From Gammaproteobacteria bacterium (GTDB lineage: Bacteria; Pseudomonadota; Gammaproteobacteria; Steroidobacterales; Steroidobacteraceae), in contig VEPJ01000150.1 of NCBI GenBank assembly GCA_012026925.1, forward strand, positions 1 to 62,156: 62,156 nt of DNA. The letters are read 5' to 3'. How positions within the stretch are numbered: the stretch's first letter is position 1; each line of letters begins with the position of its first letter. Shown in pieces: positions 33,690 to 42,185 of this stretch. The translations under genes were made by a program, and so were the position numbers. The notes below the pieces were generated by a model, which saw only the letters and a list, made by a program, of their open reading frames with translations, was not told the origin of the DNA and did no database searches.

Positions 33690-34316
33690 TCACGATTGCA
33701 GGTAGATCCACGGTCGCGCTGCCCGGTCGGACTCGACGAAGGCGTCGATCGCGCCGCGCTGCCTGAGCGTGAGATCGATGGCATCGAGCCCCTCGAGCAG
33801 CATCTCGCGCGACTCGGGCTCGATCTCGAAGCCGGATTCCACGCCGTCGGGAGCGACGACGACCTGCCGGACCAGGTCCACGGTGAGGCGGCGGGACTGC
33901 GGATCTGCGCCGACGGACTCGGCCAGCGCCGCGACGGTCGCCGCCGGCAGCCGCACCGGCAGGATGCCGTTGCGGACGCAGTTCATATGGAAAATCGGCG
34001 CAAAACTGGGCGCGACGATCGCGCGGATTCCGAACTCGAGAAGTGCCCAGACCGCGTGCTCGCGGCTCGATCCGCAGCCGAAGTTCTCGCCCGCGAGCAG
34101 GATCTGCGTCCCCGCGTAAGCGGGCCGATTCAGCACGAACGCGGGATCGGGTTCGCGACCGCCGATCCGGGTGTATCGCCAGCCGGCAAACAGTCCTGCG
34201 GCCAGGCCGCTCTTCGATACGCTCTTCATCTCGCGCGACGGGATGATCGCATCCGTGTCCACGTTGGCGCGTAGCAGGGGGGCGGCGACTCCCTCGAGTA
34301 TGTCGAACTTGAGCAT
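33690..34316 (-). CDS. leuD: 3-isopropylmalate dehydratase small subunit family (LeuD-like)
   Basis: NVDTDAIIPSREMKSVSKSGL, GENFGCGSSREHAVWALLEFGIRAIVAPSFAPIFHMNCVRNGILPV. Confidence 0.88.
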   Translation of the reverse strand: MLKFDILEGVAAPLLRANVDTDAIIPSREMKSVSKSGLAAGLFAGWRYTRIGGREPDPAFVLNRPAYAGTQILLAGENFGCGSSREHAVWALLEFGIRAIVAPSFAPIFHMNCVRNGILPVRLPAATVAALAESVGADPQSRRLTVDLVRQVVVAPDGVESGFEIEPESREMLLEGLDAIDLTLRQRGAIDAFVESDRAARPWIYLQS

Positions 34317-34436
34317 GCGAATCGGTCGGCGACGTGTCCTGGCCGGGTCGAACGGTCATTGTACTGCGGCGTGCATCTCGGCGATCCCCAACGACGAGCC
34401 GTGCCCCGCTGCGGTAACGTATGCGCCGGCCACGCC

Positions 34437-35348
34437 ATGAAACCACCGTCGCTCACCCGGTTCGCCTGGCTGTCGATCGCGGCCGCCATCGCCACGATGG
34501 CGCTGAAGGCGGCGGCATACCTGCTGACGGGGTCAGTCGGCCTGCTTTCCGACGCCCTGGAATCGCTGGTCAACCTGGCGGGGGCTCTCATGGCCCTCGC
34601 CATGCTGAGCGTCGCGGCCCGTCCCCCGGACGAGGACCACGCCTACGGGCATGGCAAGGCGGAGTACTTCTCGGCGGGGGTCGAGGGAACGCTGATCATC
34701 GTCGCGGCTGCGAGCATCGCCGTGGCCGCGGTCGACCGCCTGATGCGCCCGAGGGCGCTCGAACAGATCGGGCTCGGCCTGGCAGTCTCCGTGGTGGCAT
34801 CGCTCGTCAATCTCGGTGTCGCCCTGGTCCTGCTCCGTGCCGCGAAGGCGCACCGGTCGGCAACGCTTCAGGCCAACGCGCACCACCTGCTCACGGACGT
34901 CTGGACGTCGGCGGGCGTGCTCGTTGGCGTCGGCGCGGTCGCAGTCACGGGCTGGCAGCGGCTCGACCCGATCGTCGCATTGGCCGTCGCCGCGAACATC
35001 GTCTTCACGGGCGGTCGCATCGTGCTCGACTCGGTGGCCGGACTGATGGACGCCGCCCTGCCGGCCAGTGAGATCACCTTGCTGCGGAAGCTCCTGGACG
35101 GCTACGCATCGGACGGCATCGAGTACCACGCGCTGCGGACGCGCCAGTCGGGCGCGCGACGCTTCGTGTCCGTGCACGTGCTCGTGCCGCCCGACTGGAC
35201 GGTGCAGCAGGGGCACGGGTTGCTCGAGCGCATCGAGGCGGACATCCGGCGGGCACTGCCGCCAGTCACGGTATTCACGCATCTCGAGCCGCTCGGCGAC
35301 CCGGCGGCGATGAACGACCAGGACCTGCATCGCGAGGACGCGCCCTGA
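34437..35348 (+). CDS. Cation diffusion facilitator family transporter
   Basis: GSVGLLSDALESLVNLAGALMALAML, PPDEDHAYGHGKAEYFSAGVEG, LQANAHHLLTDVWTSAGVLVG. Confidence 0.93.
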   Translation: MKPPSLTRFAWLSIAAAIATMALKAAAYLLTGSVGLLSDALESLVNLAGALMALAMLSVAARPPDEDHAYGHGKAEYFSAGVEGTLIIVAAASIAVAAVDRLMRPRALEQIGLGLAVSVVASLVNLGVALVLLRAAKAHRSATLQANAHHLLTDVWTSAGVLVGVGAVAVTGWQRLDPIVALAVAANIVFTGGRIVLDSVAGLMDAALPASEITLLRKLLDGYASDGIEYHALRTRQSGARRFVSVHVLVPPDWTVQQGHGLLERIEADIRRALPPVTVFTHLEPLGDPAAMNDQDLHREDAP

Positions 35349-35373
35349 GGCGCAGCCGCGCTCGAGCGGACGC

Positions 35374-36798
35374 TCAGGCGGCGAACGCGCGCGGATCCGC
35401 GAGATGCCCCGCGACCGCGCTCGCGGCGACGGTTTCGGGGCTTGCGATGTGCGTGCGTGTCTCGGGCCCCTGGCGGCTCTCGAAGTTGCGGTTGGTCGAG
35501 GAGACGACCCGCTCGCGCGCGCCGAAGCTCTCGCCGCCCGCGAAGAAGCACATCGAGCAGCCCGACTCGCGCCACTCGAACCCGGCCTCGACGAACACTC
35601 GATCGAGGCCCTCTGCCTCGGCCTGGCGCTTGACCGTCATCGAGCCCGGCACGCAGATCGCGCGCACGCCGGGTGCCACGCGACGGCCGCGCAGCAGGGC
35701 GGCGGCGCGGCGCAGGTCCGAGATGCGGCTATTCGTGCACGAGCCGATGAAGGCGGCGCCGATCGCCAGGGAACGCAGTTCAGTGCCGGCCCGCAGGTCC
35801 ATGTACGCCAGCGCACGGTCGTAGGCTTCGCGGCTGGTGCCGCTGTCGGCGAAGTCCGGCACGCGGCCGGTGACGCCGACTGCATGCTGCGGGCTGGTGC
35901 CCCAGGTGACCATGGGTTCGAGCCGGCTGGCGTCGATTTCGATCTCACGGTCGAATCGTGCCGCCGGGTCCGATGCAAGCGACCGCCAGTGCTCGACCGC
36001 GCGGCGCCACGTGTCACCCGTCGGCGCGAACCGGCGCCCCTCGAGATACGCGAACGTCTTGTCATCCGCCGCGATCAGCCCGGTCATCGCCGAGAATTCC
36101 GTCGCCATGTTGCAGAGCGTGAGACGCGCCTCGACGTCGAGCGACTCCACGGCACCGCCCGCGTACTCGACTGCGTAACCGTTGCCGCCCGCCGCGCCGT
36201 GACGGCTGATGACCGCCAGGCTCATGTCCTTGGCGGTCACTCCCTCGGGCAGGCGACCTTCGAAGCGGATGCGCATCGTCCTCGGGCGCGTGACGCGCAG
36301 CGTCCCCGTCGCGAGCGCGTGCTCCGCCTCGGTCGAGCCGATGCCCCAGGCGAGCGCGCCCACGGCGCCCTGCGTGCACGTGTGGCTGTCCGGGCAGACG
36401 ACCGTGGCGCCGGGCAGCACGATTCCGAGTTCGGGCGAGATGACGTGAACGATGCCCTGGTCGGGATCGCGCACGTCGAAGAGGTGGATGCCGGCCTCGC
36501 GTGCCGCTTCCCGCGTCTCGACGATGAACGCGCGGCCACCGGGCATGCGCGTCTCGTCGCCCCGGCCCGGGAACGTGTCCACGATGTGGTCCATCGTGCA
36601 GAACACGCGCGAAGGATCCCGCACCGGACGGCCCGAACCGCGCAGGCTCTTGAGCGCGATGGAGCCCGTGCGCTCGTGCAGGAAGATGCGGTCGATCGCC
36701 ACGAGCGAAACGCCGTTGCCGAGGTCGCGCACGACGTGCTCGGTCCAGACCTTGTCGAAGAGCGAGCGAGGGTGCGAATGCTTGCCGGGAGTGCGCAT
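35374..36798 (-). CDS. leuC: 3-isopropylmalate dehydratase large subunit family (LeuC-like)
   Basis: VVCPDSHTCTQGAVGALAWGIGSTEAEHALATGTL, GAAFIGSCTNSRISDLR, SGCSMCFF. Confidence 0.9.
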   Translation of the reverse strand: MRTPGKHSHPRSLFDKVWTEHVVRDLGNGVSLVAIDRIFLHERTGSIALKSLRGSGRPVRDPSRVFCTMDHIVDTFPGRGDETRMPGGRAFIVETREAAREAGIHLFDVRDPDQGIVHVISPELGIVLPGATVVCPDSHTCTQGAVGALAWGIGSTEAEHALATGTLRVTRPRTMRIRFEGRLPEGVTAKDMSLAVISRHGAAGGNGYAVEYAGGAVESLDVEARLTLCNMATEFSAMTGLIAADDKTFAYLEGRRFAPTGDTWRRAVEHWRSLASDPAARFDREIEIDASRLEPMVTWGTSPQHAVGVTGRVPDFADSGTSREAYDRALAYMDLRAGTELRSLAIGAAFIGSCTNSRISDLRRAAALLRGRRVAPGVRAICVPGSMTVKRQAEAEGLDRVFVEAGFEWRESGCSMCFFAGGESFGARERVVSSTNRNFESRQGPETRTHIASPETVAASAVAGHLADPRAFAA

Positions 36799-36860
36799 CC
36801 GCGTATTCTACTTTTGGCCGCGAGCGTGGCGGACGATTCGAGCAACATCAGGAGCACGCG

Positions 36861-37775
36861 ATGCACACCGCGATCGAAGCCTTGCGAACGCCGGACGAGC
36901 GATTCGCCGGCCTGCCCGGGTTCCCGTACTCGCCGCACTACGTGGAGGGCCTCCGGGGTTACGAGGGGATGCGCGTCCACTACCTCGACGAACGTCCAGG
37001 CCAGGACAGCGACCGCACGGTGCTGTGCCTGCACGGCCAGCCGACCTGGTGCTACCTCTATCGGAAGATGGTCCCGGCGTTCACGGCGGCCGGCCATCGG
37101 GTCGTCGCGCCGGACTTCTTCGGTTTCGGACGCTCGGACAAGCCGGTCGAGGACGCGGCCTACACTTTCGGTTTTCACCGCGGCATGTTGCTGCGCTTCA
37201 TCGAGACGCTCGACCTGAAGCGGGTGACGCTCGTCGTGCAGGACTGGGGCGGACTGCTCGGGCTTACCTTGCCGATGGCGTTCCCGGAACGGATCGACCG
37301 GCTGATCGTGATGAACACGGGGCTCGGCATCGGCAAGTCGCCGGGCCCGGGCTTCGATGCCTGGAAGGCATTCGTCGCTTCCAGGCCGGATTTCGACATT
37401 GCCGCGATGATGAAGCGCTCCGTGCCCACGATGTCGGATGCGGAGGCCCGGGCGTACGACGCGCCCTTCCCGGATCGCCGTTACAGGGCCGGCGTGCGGC
37501 GATTTCCCGCGCTGGTGCCGGTGTCGCCCGACATGGATGGCGCGGACCTTTCGCTGCAGGCGGCACAGTTCTTCCGCGAGCGCTGGACCGGTGCCACCTT
37601 CATGGCAATCGGAATGCAGGACCCGGTGCTGGGGCCGCCCGTCATGCAGGCGTTGGCGAGAACCATTCGCGGCTGCAACACGCCGCTCGAGCTTCCGGAG
37701 GCGGGGCACTTCGTCCAGGAGCATGGGCACATCGTCGCGGAGAAGGCCCTGGAATATTTCAGCTCCACGTCCTGA
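36861..37775 (+). CDS. Haloalkane dehalogenase family (alpha/beta hydrolase)
   Basis: LCLHGQPTWCYLYRKMVPAF, APDFFGFGRSDKP, nucleophile VVQDWGGLLGLTLPM, ELPEAGHFVQEHG. Confidence 0.85.
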   Translation: MHTAIEALRTPDERFAGLPGFPYSPHYVEGLRGYEGMRVHYLDERPGQDSDRTVLCLHGQPTWCYLYRKMVPAFTAAGHRVVAPDFFGFGRSDKPVEDAAYTFGFHRGMLLRFIETLDLKRVTLVVQDWGGLLGLTLPMAFPERIDRLIVMNTGLGIGKSPGPGFDAWKAFVASRPDFDIAAMMKRSVPTMSDAEARAYDAPFPDRRYRAGVRRFPALVPVSPDMDGADLSLQAAQFFRERWTGATFMAIGMQDPVLGPPVMQALARTIRGCNTPLELPEAGHFVQEHGHIVAEKALEYFSSTS

Positions 37776-37899
37776 ACTCGGTCCAGCCCAGTCGGTCTGA
37801 CCACGAAGCCTGTTGCTGGCAAACGTCCGCATGCTGCGGCGCAGCAGCTGGCGCAGACTATTGGCACCTCGAGTTTCCTCAATTCATTCGGGAGATCCC

Positions 37900-39276
37900 A
37901 TGTTTACAGGATTGCGCTTCCCCGGGCTGGTGGCCCGCGGAGCGGGATTGCTGCTGCCCGCCGGTTTCGTCGCGTCACTGATGTTCGCAGCGCCCGCGTG
38001 GTCGCTGCCGAGTTTCGCGCAGCAGACCGGAGTCGGATGCGCCCAGTGCCACACGACCTCGTTCGGTCCCGCGCTGACGCAGTTCGGTCGAGAGTTCAAG
38101 CTGAACGGTTACACGCTGGGCGGCCAGCCGTCGATCCCGCTGGCGGCGATGGTCAACGCGAACTTCACCAGCACCAGCAAGGGCGTCCCGGATGGTGCGG
38201 CCGATCACTTCCGCGACAACAACAACTTTGCATTCAGCGAGATCAGCGGCTTCTTCGCCGGACGGATCTCCGACCACTTCGGTGGTCTCGCGCAGGTCAC
38301 CTACAGCGGCGTGGACCGGACCTCGTCCTGGGACAACCTCGACATGCGTTTCGTCGACAACTTGAAGGTCGGCGGCTCGAGCGTGCTGTGGGGCCTCACA
38401 CTCAACAACAACCCGACCATCCAGGACCTCTGGAACACCACGCCGGGCTGGGGCTTCCCCTACACCAGTTCCGACCTCGCCCCGACGCCCGCGGCGGCGC
38501 CGCTCATCGACGGCGGCATCGCACAGCAGGTGCTCGGGCTCACGGCCTACACGGAGATCGACGACTGGCTGTACCTCGAATTCGGTGGTTACCAGAACCT
38601 TTCGAACAGCCTGCTCGAGAACATCGGTCTGCCGGATGCGGCTACCATGGATCACGTGAAGGGATTCGCGCCGTACTGGCGCATCGGGTTGCAGCACGAG
38701 TTCGCGCCGCACTATGTCGCCGGCGGAATCTTCGGCATGTCGACGGATCTCTATCCGGGCAATGACCGGAGCGAGGGCACCAACCGGTACACGGACTTCG
38801 GCTATGACGCGACCTACCAGTTCGTGGACGGCGGACCGCACACGTGGACCGCACAGTTCACCTACATCCACGAAGACCAGAACCTCGATGCGAGCTACAA
38901 GCTCGGCGACTCGTCGGGCCGCAACAAGACGCTGAACGAGGTCAAGTTCAACGTGCACTACGCCTACGAGCAGACCTACGCGTTCGCGGCCGGCCTGTTC
39001 GGCGTTGGCGGCTCGCGCAATGCGCTGATGTACGCGCCCGATCCGGTGGACGGCAGTGCGAACGGGCGTCCAACCAGCCAGGGATACGTCCTGGAGGCCG
39101 ACTGGATTCCGTGGGGCAAGGTGACCTCACCGAACCAGCCCTGGATGAATGCGCGCATCGGGCTGCAGTACACGGGCTACGGCAAGTTCAACGGCAGCAG
39201 CAACAATTACGACGGCTTCGGCCGTTCCGCCAGCGACAACAACACGGTCTTCCTGTACCTCTGGCTCGCCATCTAG
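37900..39276 (+). CDS. Fused monoheme cytochrome c - outer membrane porin (Cyc2-like architecture)
   Basis: Signal peptide, then LPSFAQQTGVGCAQCHTTSFGPALTQFGREFKLNGYT (single CxxCH) followed by about 400 aa of beta-barrel-like alternating sequence; RBS GGGAG upstream of ATG 37900. Confidence 0.7.
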   Translation: MFTGLRFPGLVARGAGLLLPAGFVASLMFAAPAWSLPSFAQQTGVGCAQCHTTSFGPALTQFGREFKLNGYTLGGQPSIPLAAMVNANFTSTSKGVPDGAADHFRDNNNFAFSEISGFFAGRISDHFGGLAQVTYSGVDRTSSWDNLDMRFVDNLKVGGSSVLWGLTLNNNPTIQDLWNTTPGWGFPYTSSDLAPTPAAAPLIDGGIAQQVLGLTAYTEIDDWLYLEFGGYQNLSNSLLENIGLPDAATMDHVKGFAPYWRIGLQHEFAPHYVAGGIFGMSTDLYPGNDRSEGTNRYTDFGYDATYQFVDGGPHTWTAQFTYIHEDQNLDASYKLGDSSGRNKTLNEVKFNVHYAYEQTYAFAAGLFGVGGSRNALMYAPDPVDGSANGRPTSQGYVLEADWIPWGKVTSPNQPWMNARIGLQYTGYGKFNGSSNNYDGFGRSASDNNTVFLYLWLAI

Positions 39277-39307
39277 CGGCCGGCAGCCAGGATCCATGAG
39301 GCGCCGA

Positions 39308-39330
39308 CCGGCAGGATCGCACCCTGCCGG
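39308..39330. terminator. Possible bidirectional hairpin terminator between convergent genes
   Basis: CCGGCAGG-atcgcac-CCTGCCGG, 8-bp stem, between stops at 39276 (+) and 39349 (-); no strong T tract. Confidence 0.35.
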
Positions 39331-39348
39331 CCGGCGTCCCTGCGCCGT

Positions 39349-40893
39349 TCAGAATTCGTACTCGAGCATGAAACGCATGGTCGTGTCGGGCGTCGCGTCC
39401 GTCAGCCCGAACAGCAGGCCGAGTTCGTACTTGAACGCGCCATTTGCAGTGCGAAATTTGCCGTACATCGCCGGGCCGAGCTGCTGCTCGTGGTCGTTGA
39501 ACGACCCGAACTCGCCCCAGTCCCCGAGGCCGCCGTACATCTCGATGCCGGGCTCGAAGCGCTCCTCGAGGCGATAACGGTACTGCCAGCGGTACTCCAT
39601 CTCGAGGTCGGCGCCGCTCTCGAGTGCCTGTTCGAACAGCAGGTTGAGGCGGACCTCGTTGCGACCGAAATCCTTCTGGCCCAGGAGCCCGATCTCGATC
39701 GCGTCCGCGCCGTCGTCCTCGAGTGAATAGGCGTACTCCGCGAGCAACCCGAAGTCCGCCCAGTACTGGCCCTGTTCCGTGAGCTGGAAGATGTTCTCGG
39801 TCGCGACCTCGGTGGCCTCGAGGCTCTCGCCCGGCTCGCGCTCGTACTCGACGAGCAACTCGGTGAGCCAGCGCGAAGTGGGCGCGTACTCGAATTCGAG
39901 CTTGTAGGCCTGGCCGCCGTCGAGGGAACTCCGGCCATCGAAGTCGTAGTGGCCGCGCAGCTCGATGGCCTTCTCGCCCTGCTCGACGAGCGGCGAGTAC
40001 ACGACGTGATCGGCACGCGCCGGCGGCGCATGGCCTGCCACCGCGATTGCCAGGACGGCGGCCGGGACCGCCGCGGCTCGCCGGAGCCTCACCGGTCGGC
40101 CATTGACCACGCGCGACAGCGCGACGATGCCGACCAGCGTCGCGGCGAATGCCAGGAGCTGCATGGCGCTCGGACGGTCGTCGTAACCGACGAGGACGTG
40201 CAGGAGCTGGCCGACGATGCCGTGCTCGGGAAGGACGGACGACGCGTCCCAGACCGGATCGACCAGCGCCGGAAGGATCCCGGCCTGGACGAGATAGCGG
40301 GTCCCCTGTGCCGCCATCCCAGCGGCCAGCAGCACGATGAGCCAGTTCGTGACGGAGAAGAGGTGCCGGGTTGGTATGCGCACGAGACCGAAGTACATCA
40401 GTGCCCCGGCGGCAACCCCTGCAGCCAGCCCGAGCGCCGAACCGCCGAGCAGCGCACCCGAGCCCGCTCCGCCCGCGGCGATGCCGTAAAGGAACAGCAC
40501 GACCTCCGATCCCTCGCGCAGCACGGCGAGCCCGACGACGAGTGCCAGCACGTGCAGGGGGCGCGTCCCGGCGCTCACGTCGTGGCCGACCGCGCGCATC
40601 TCGCGAGCGATGTCCGCGCCGTGCTTCTGCATCCACACGCTGTGCCACGCCAGCATGAGGACCGCGCCGAACAGGATCGACGCATTCATCACTTCCTGGC
40701 CGACGCCCTCGAGCGCCGCTGCGATCGATTCGGCCCCGAGCGCGACGAGGAGGGCGCCCGCGATGCCCGCAAGCAGGCCGGCGAGCACCCAGCGGCGACT
40801 CGAGGCGATCCCGCGCGACGCGGCGAGCACGATGCCGATCACGAGTGCGGCTTCGAGGACTTCACGAAAGACGATGACGGCCGAGCCGAGCAT
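39349..40893 (-). CDS. FTR1 family iron permease with C-terminal beta-barrel-like extension
   Basis: Residues ~1-267 FTR1 with REVLEA and REGSE (RExxE); then RLRRAAAVPAAVLAIAVAGHAPPARA|DHV signal-like segment and ~240 aa beta-rich domain ending MRFMLEYEF. Confidence 0.82.
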   Translation of the reverse strand: MLGSAVIVFREVLEAALVIGIVLAASRGIASSRRWVLAGLLAGIAGALLVALGAESIAAALEGVGQEVMNASILFGAVLMLAWHSVWMQKHGADIAREMRAVGHDVSAGTRPLHVLALVVGLAVLREGSEVVLFLYGIAAGGAGSGALLGGSALGLAAGVAAGALMYFGLVRIPTRHLFSVTNWLIVLLAAGMAAQGTRYLVQAGILPALVDPVWDASSVLPEHGIVGQLLHVLVGYDDRPSAMQLLAFAATLVGIVALSRVVNGRPVRLRRAAAVPAAVLAIAVAGHAPPARADHVVYSPLVEQGEKAIELRGHYDFDGRSSLDGGQAYKLEFEYAPTSRWLTELLVEYEREPGESLEATEVATENIFQLTEQGQYWADFGLLAEYAYSLEDDGADAIEIGLLGQKDFGRNEVRLNLLFEQALESGADLEMEYRWQYRYRLEERFEPGIEMYGGLGDWGEFGSFNDHEQQLGPAMYGKFRTANGAFKYELGLLFGLTDATPDTTMRFMLEYEF

Positions 40894-40896
40894 GGC

Positions 40897-41241
40897 TCAC
40901 TCCGCGATCAGCCAGCCGCGGGCGGTGGCCATGTTGAATTCGCCGAAGAACTCGTATTTGCCGGGCTTCAGGGGCCCGACGAAGACGACGATGCGGCCGT
41001 TGCCGGGGACGACCTTCTCCCGGTTGAGCTGGTAGCTCTCGAACTCTTCCGGGGTCGGATCCTTGTTCTCGATGACCAGGCGGATCTTCTGGCCGGCAGG
41101 CACCCTGAGTTCCGCCGGCGTGAAGCGGTGATCCTGGATCACCAGTGAGAATTCCGGCTCGCCGGCCTGGGCAGGGGCTGCGAGGAGGCACCACAAGGTC
41201 GTGGCTGCCGTAAGAGCGGTGCAGGGCTTGGGCAGTTGCAT
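40897..41241 (-). CDS. Exported cupredoxin-domain protein
   Basis: Signal peptide; PEFSLVIQDHRFTPAELRVPAGQKIRLVIENKDPTPEEFESYQLNREKVVPGNGRIVVFVGPLKPGKYEFFGEF typical of FTR1-associated cupredoxins; 3 bp upstream of FTR1. GTG 41253 is an alternative start. Confidence 0.85.
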   Translation of the reverse strand: MQLPKPCTALTAATTLWCLLAAPAQAGEPEFSLVIQDHRFTPAELRVPAGQKIRLVIENKDPTPEEFESYQLNREKVVPGNGRIVVFVGPLKPGKYEFFGEFNMATARGWLIAE

Positions 41242-41281
41242 GGGCTCGTCCACCTGTTAAGGTGGTCCGAATATATACGAA

Positions 41282-41296
41282 TGAGAACTATTCGCA
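41282..41296. promoter_or_regulatory. Candidate Fur box within the promoter of the cupredoxin-FTR1 operon
   Basis: TGAGAACTATTCGCA matches 7-1-7 consensus TGATAATnATTATCA at 11 of 14 positions; minus strand reads TTGCGA-N16-TATATT (-35/-10-like) across it. Confidence 0.5.
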
Positions 41297-41354
41297 ACTA
41301 GGCAGACGCCACCTCTTCGCCTCGGCCCGAGCCAAATTCATGTAAAAGGCCGGC

Positions 41355-42185
41355 ATGAAGCATCGTGAACTGCAATTCCCCGGTTGCCAGGAGGCGAGCC
41401 TCTTCGCGCAGGCCTGGCTGCCGGAAAGAGCGCCACGGGCAATCGTCGTGATCTCGCATGGACTTGGCGAGCACGGCGGACGTTATGCGCCGCTGGCGAG
41501 CCGGCTCGTCGAAAAGGGCTACGCCGTCTATGCGCTCGATCATCGCGGCCACGGTCGGTCGAGCGGGCCCCGGGCCAACATCGAGCGCTTCGACTACCTC
41601 GTCTCGGACCTCGGTGTGTGCATCGGGCGCGCGCAGCGCGAGCATCTCGACACGCCGGTCATCCTGCTCGGCCACAGCATGGGCGGAGCCGTCGCGCTCG
41701 CGTGTGCACTCAAGTACGAGAAGGTGCTGCGTGCGCTCGTGCTGTCGGCACCCGCGCTAGCGCCGGGCGATGCGGTGCCTGCATTCAAGCTGCTGGTCGT
41801 GAAGGCCCTGTCGGCGCTGTCGCCCAACACTGGCGCTCTCACGCTGCCTGCGACCGCGGTGAGCCGCGACCCGGCCGTGGTGCGCGCCTACGAATCGGAT
41901 CCGCTTGTGTTTCACGGCGCCATCCCGGCCCGCACGCTCGCGGAACTGCTGCAGGCCATGCAGCGGTTGCAGGCGAAGGTGCACGAGTTGCGACTGCCCG
42001 TGCTCATCCAGCACGGCACGGCGGATTCACTCGTCCCGCTCGCCGCCGCGCATCCCATCTACCAGCACCTCGGCCAGTCGAAGCGCCGGACGCTCATGGT
42101 CTACGAAGGCCTGTACCACGAGGTCTACAACGAGCCGGAGCGCGACCGGGTGATCGGCGACCTCGAGGCCTGGCTCGCGAGCTAG
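41355..42185 (+). CDS. Alpha/beta hydrolase, monoacylglycerol lipase-like
   Basis: VVISHGLGEHGGRYAPLASRLVEKGYAVYALDHRGHGRSSGPRANIERFDYLVSDL; GHSMGGAVAL nucleophile elbow. Confidence 0.9.
   Translation: MKHRELQFPGCQEASLFAQAWLPERAPRAIVVISHGLGEHGGRYAPLASRLVEKGYAVYALDHRGHGRSSGPRANIERFDYLVSDLGVCIGRAQREHLDTPVILLGHSMGGAVALACALKYEKVLRALVLSAPALAPGDAVPAFKLLVVKALSALSPNTGALTLPATAVSRDPAVVRAYESDPLVFHGAIPARTLAELLQAMQRLQAKVHELRLPVLIQHGTADSLVPLAAAHPIYQHLGQSKRRTLMVYEGLYHEVYNEPERDRVIGDLEAWLAS

Noticed and set aside
33690-36798. leuC/leuD as a simple leucine biosynthesis operon
   Set aside because: No leuA/leuB here. The genes are split by an opposite-strand CDF and grouped with CoA-transferase and lyase genes. 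The leucine role is kept only as an alternative.
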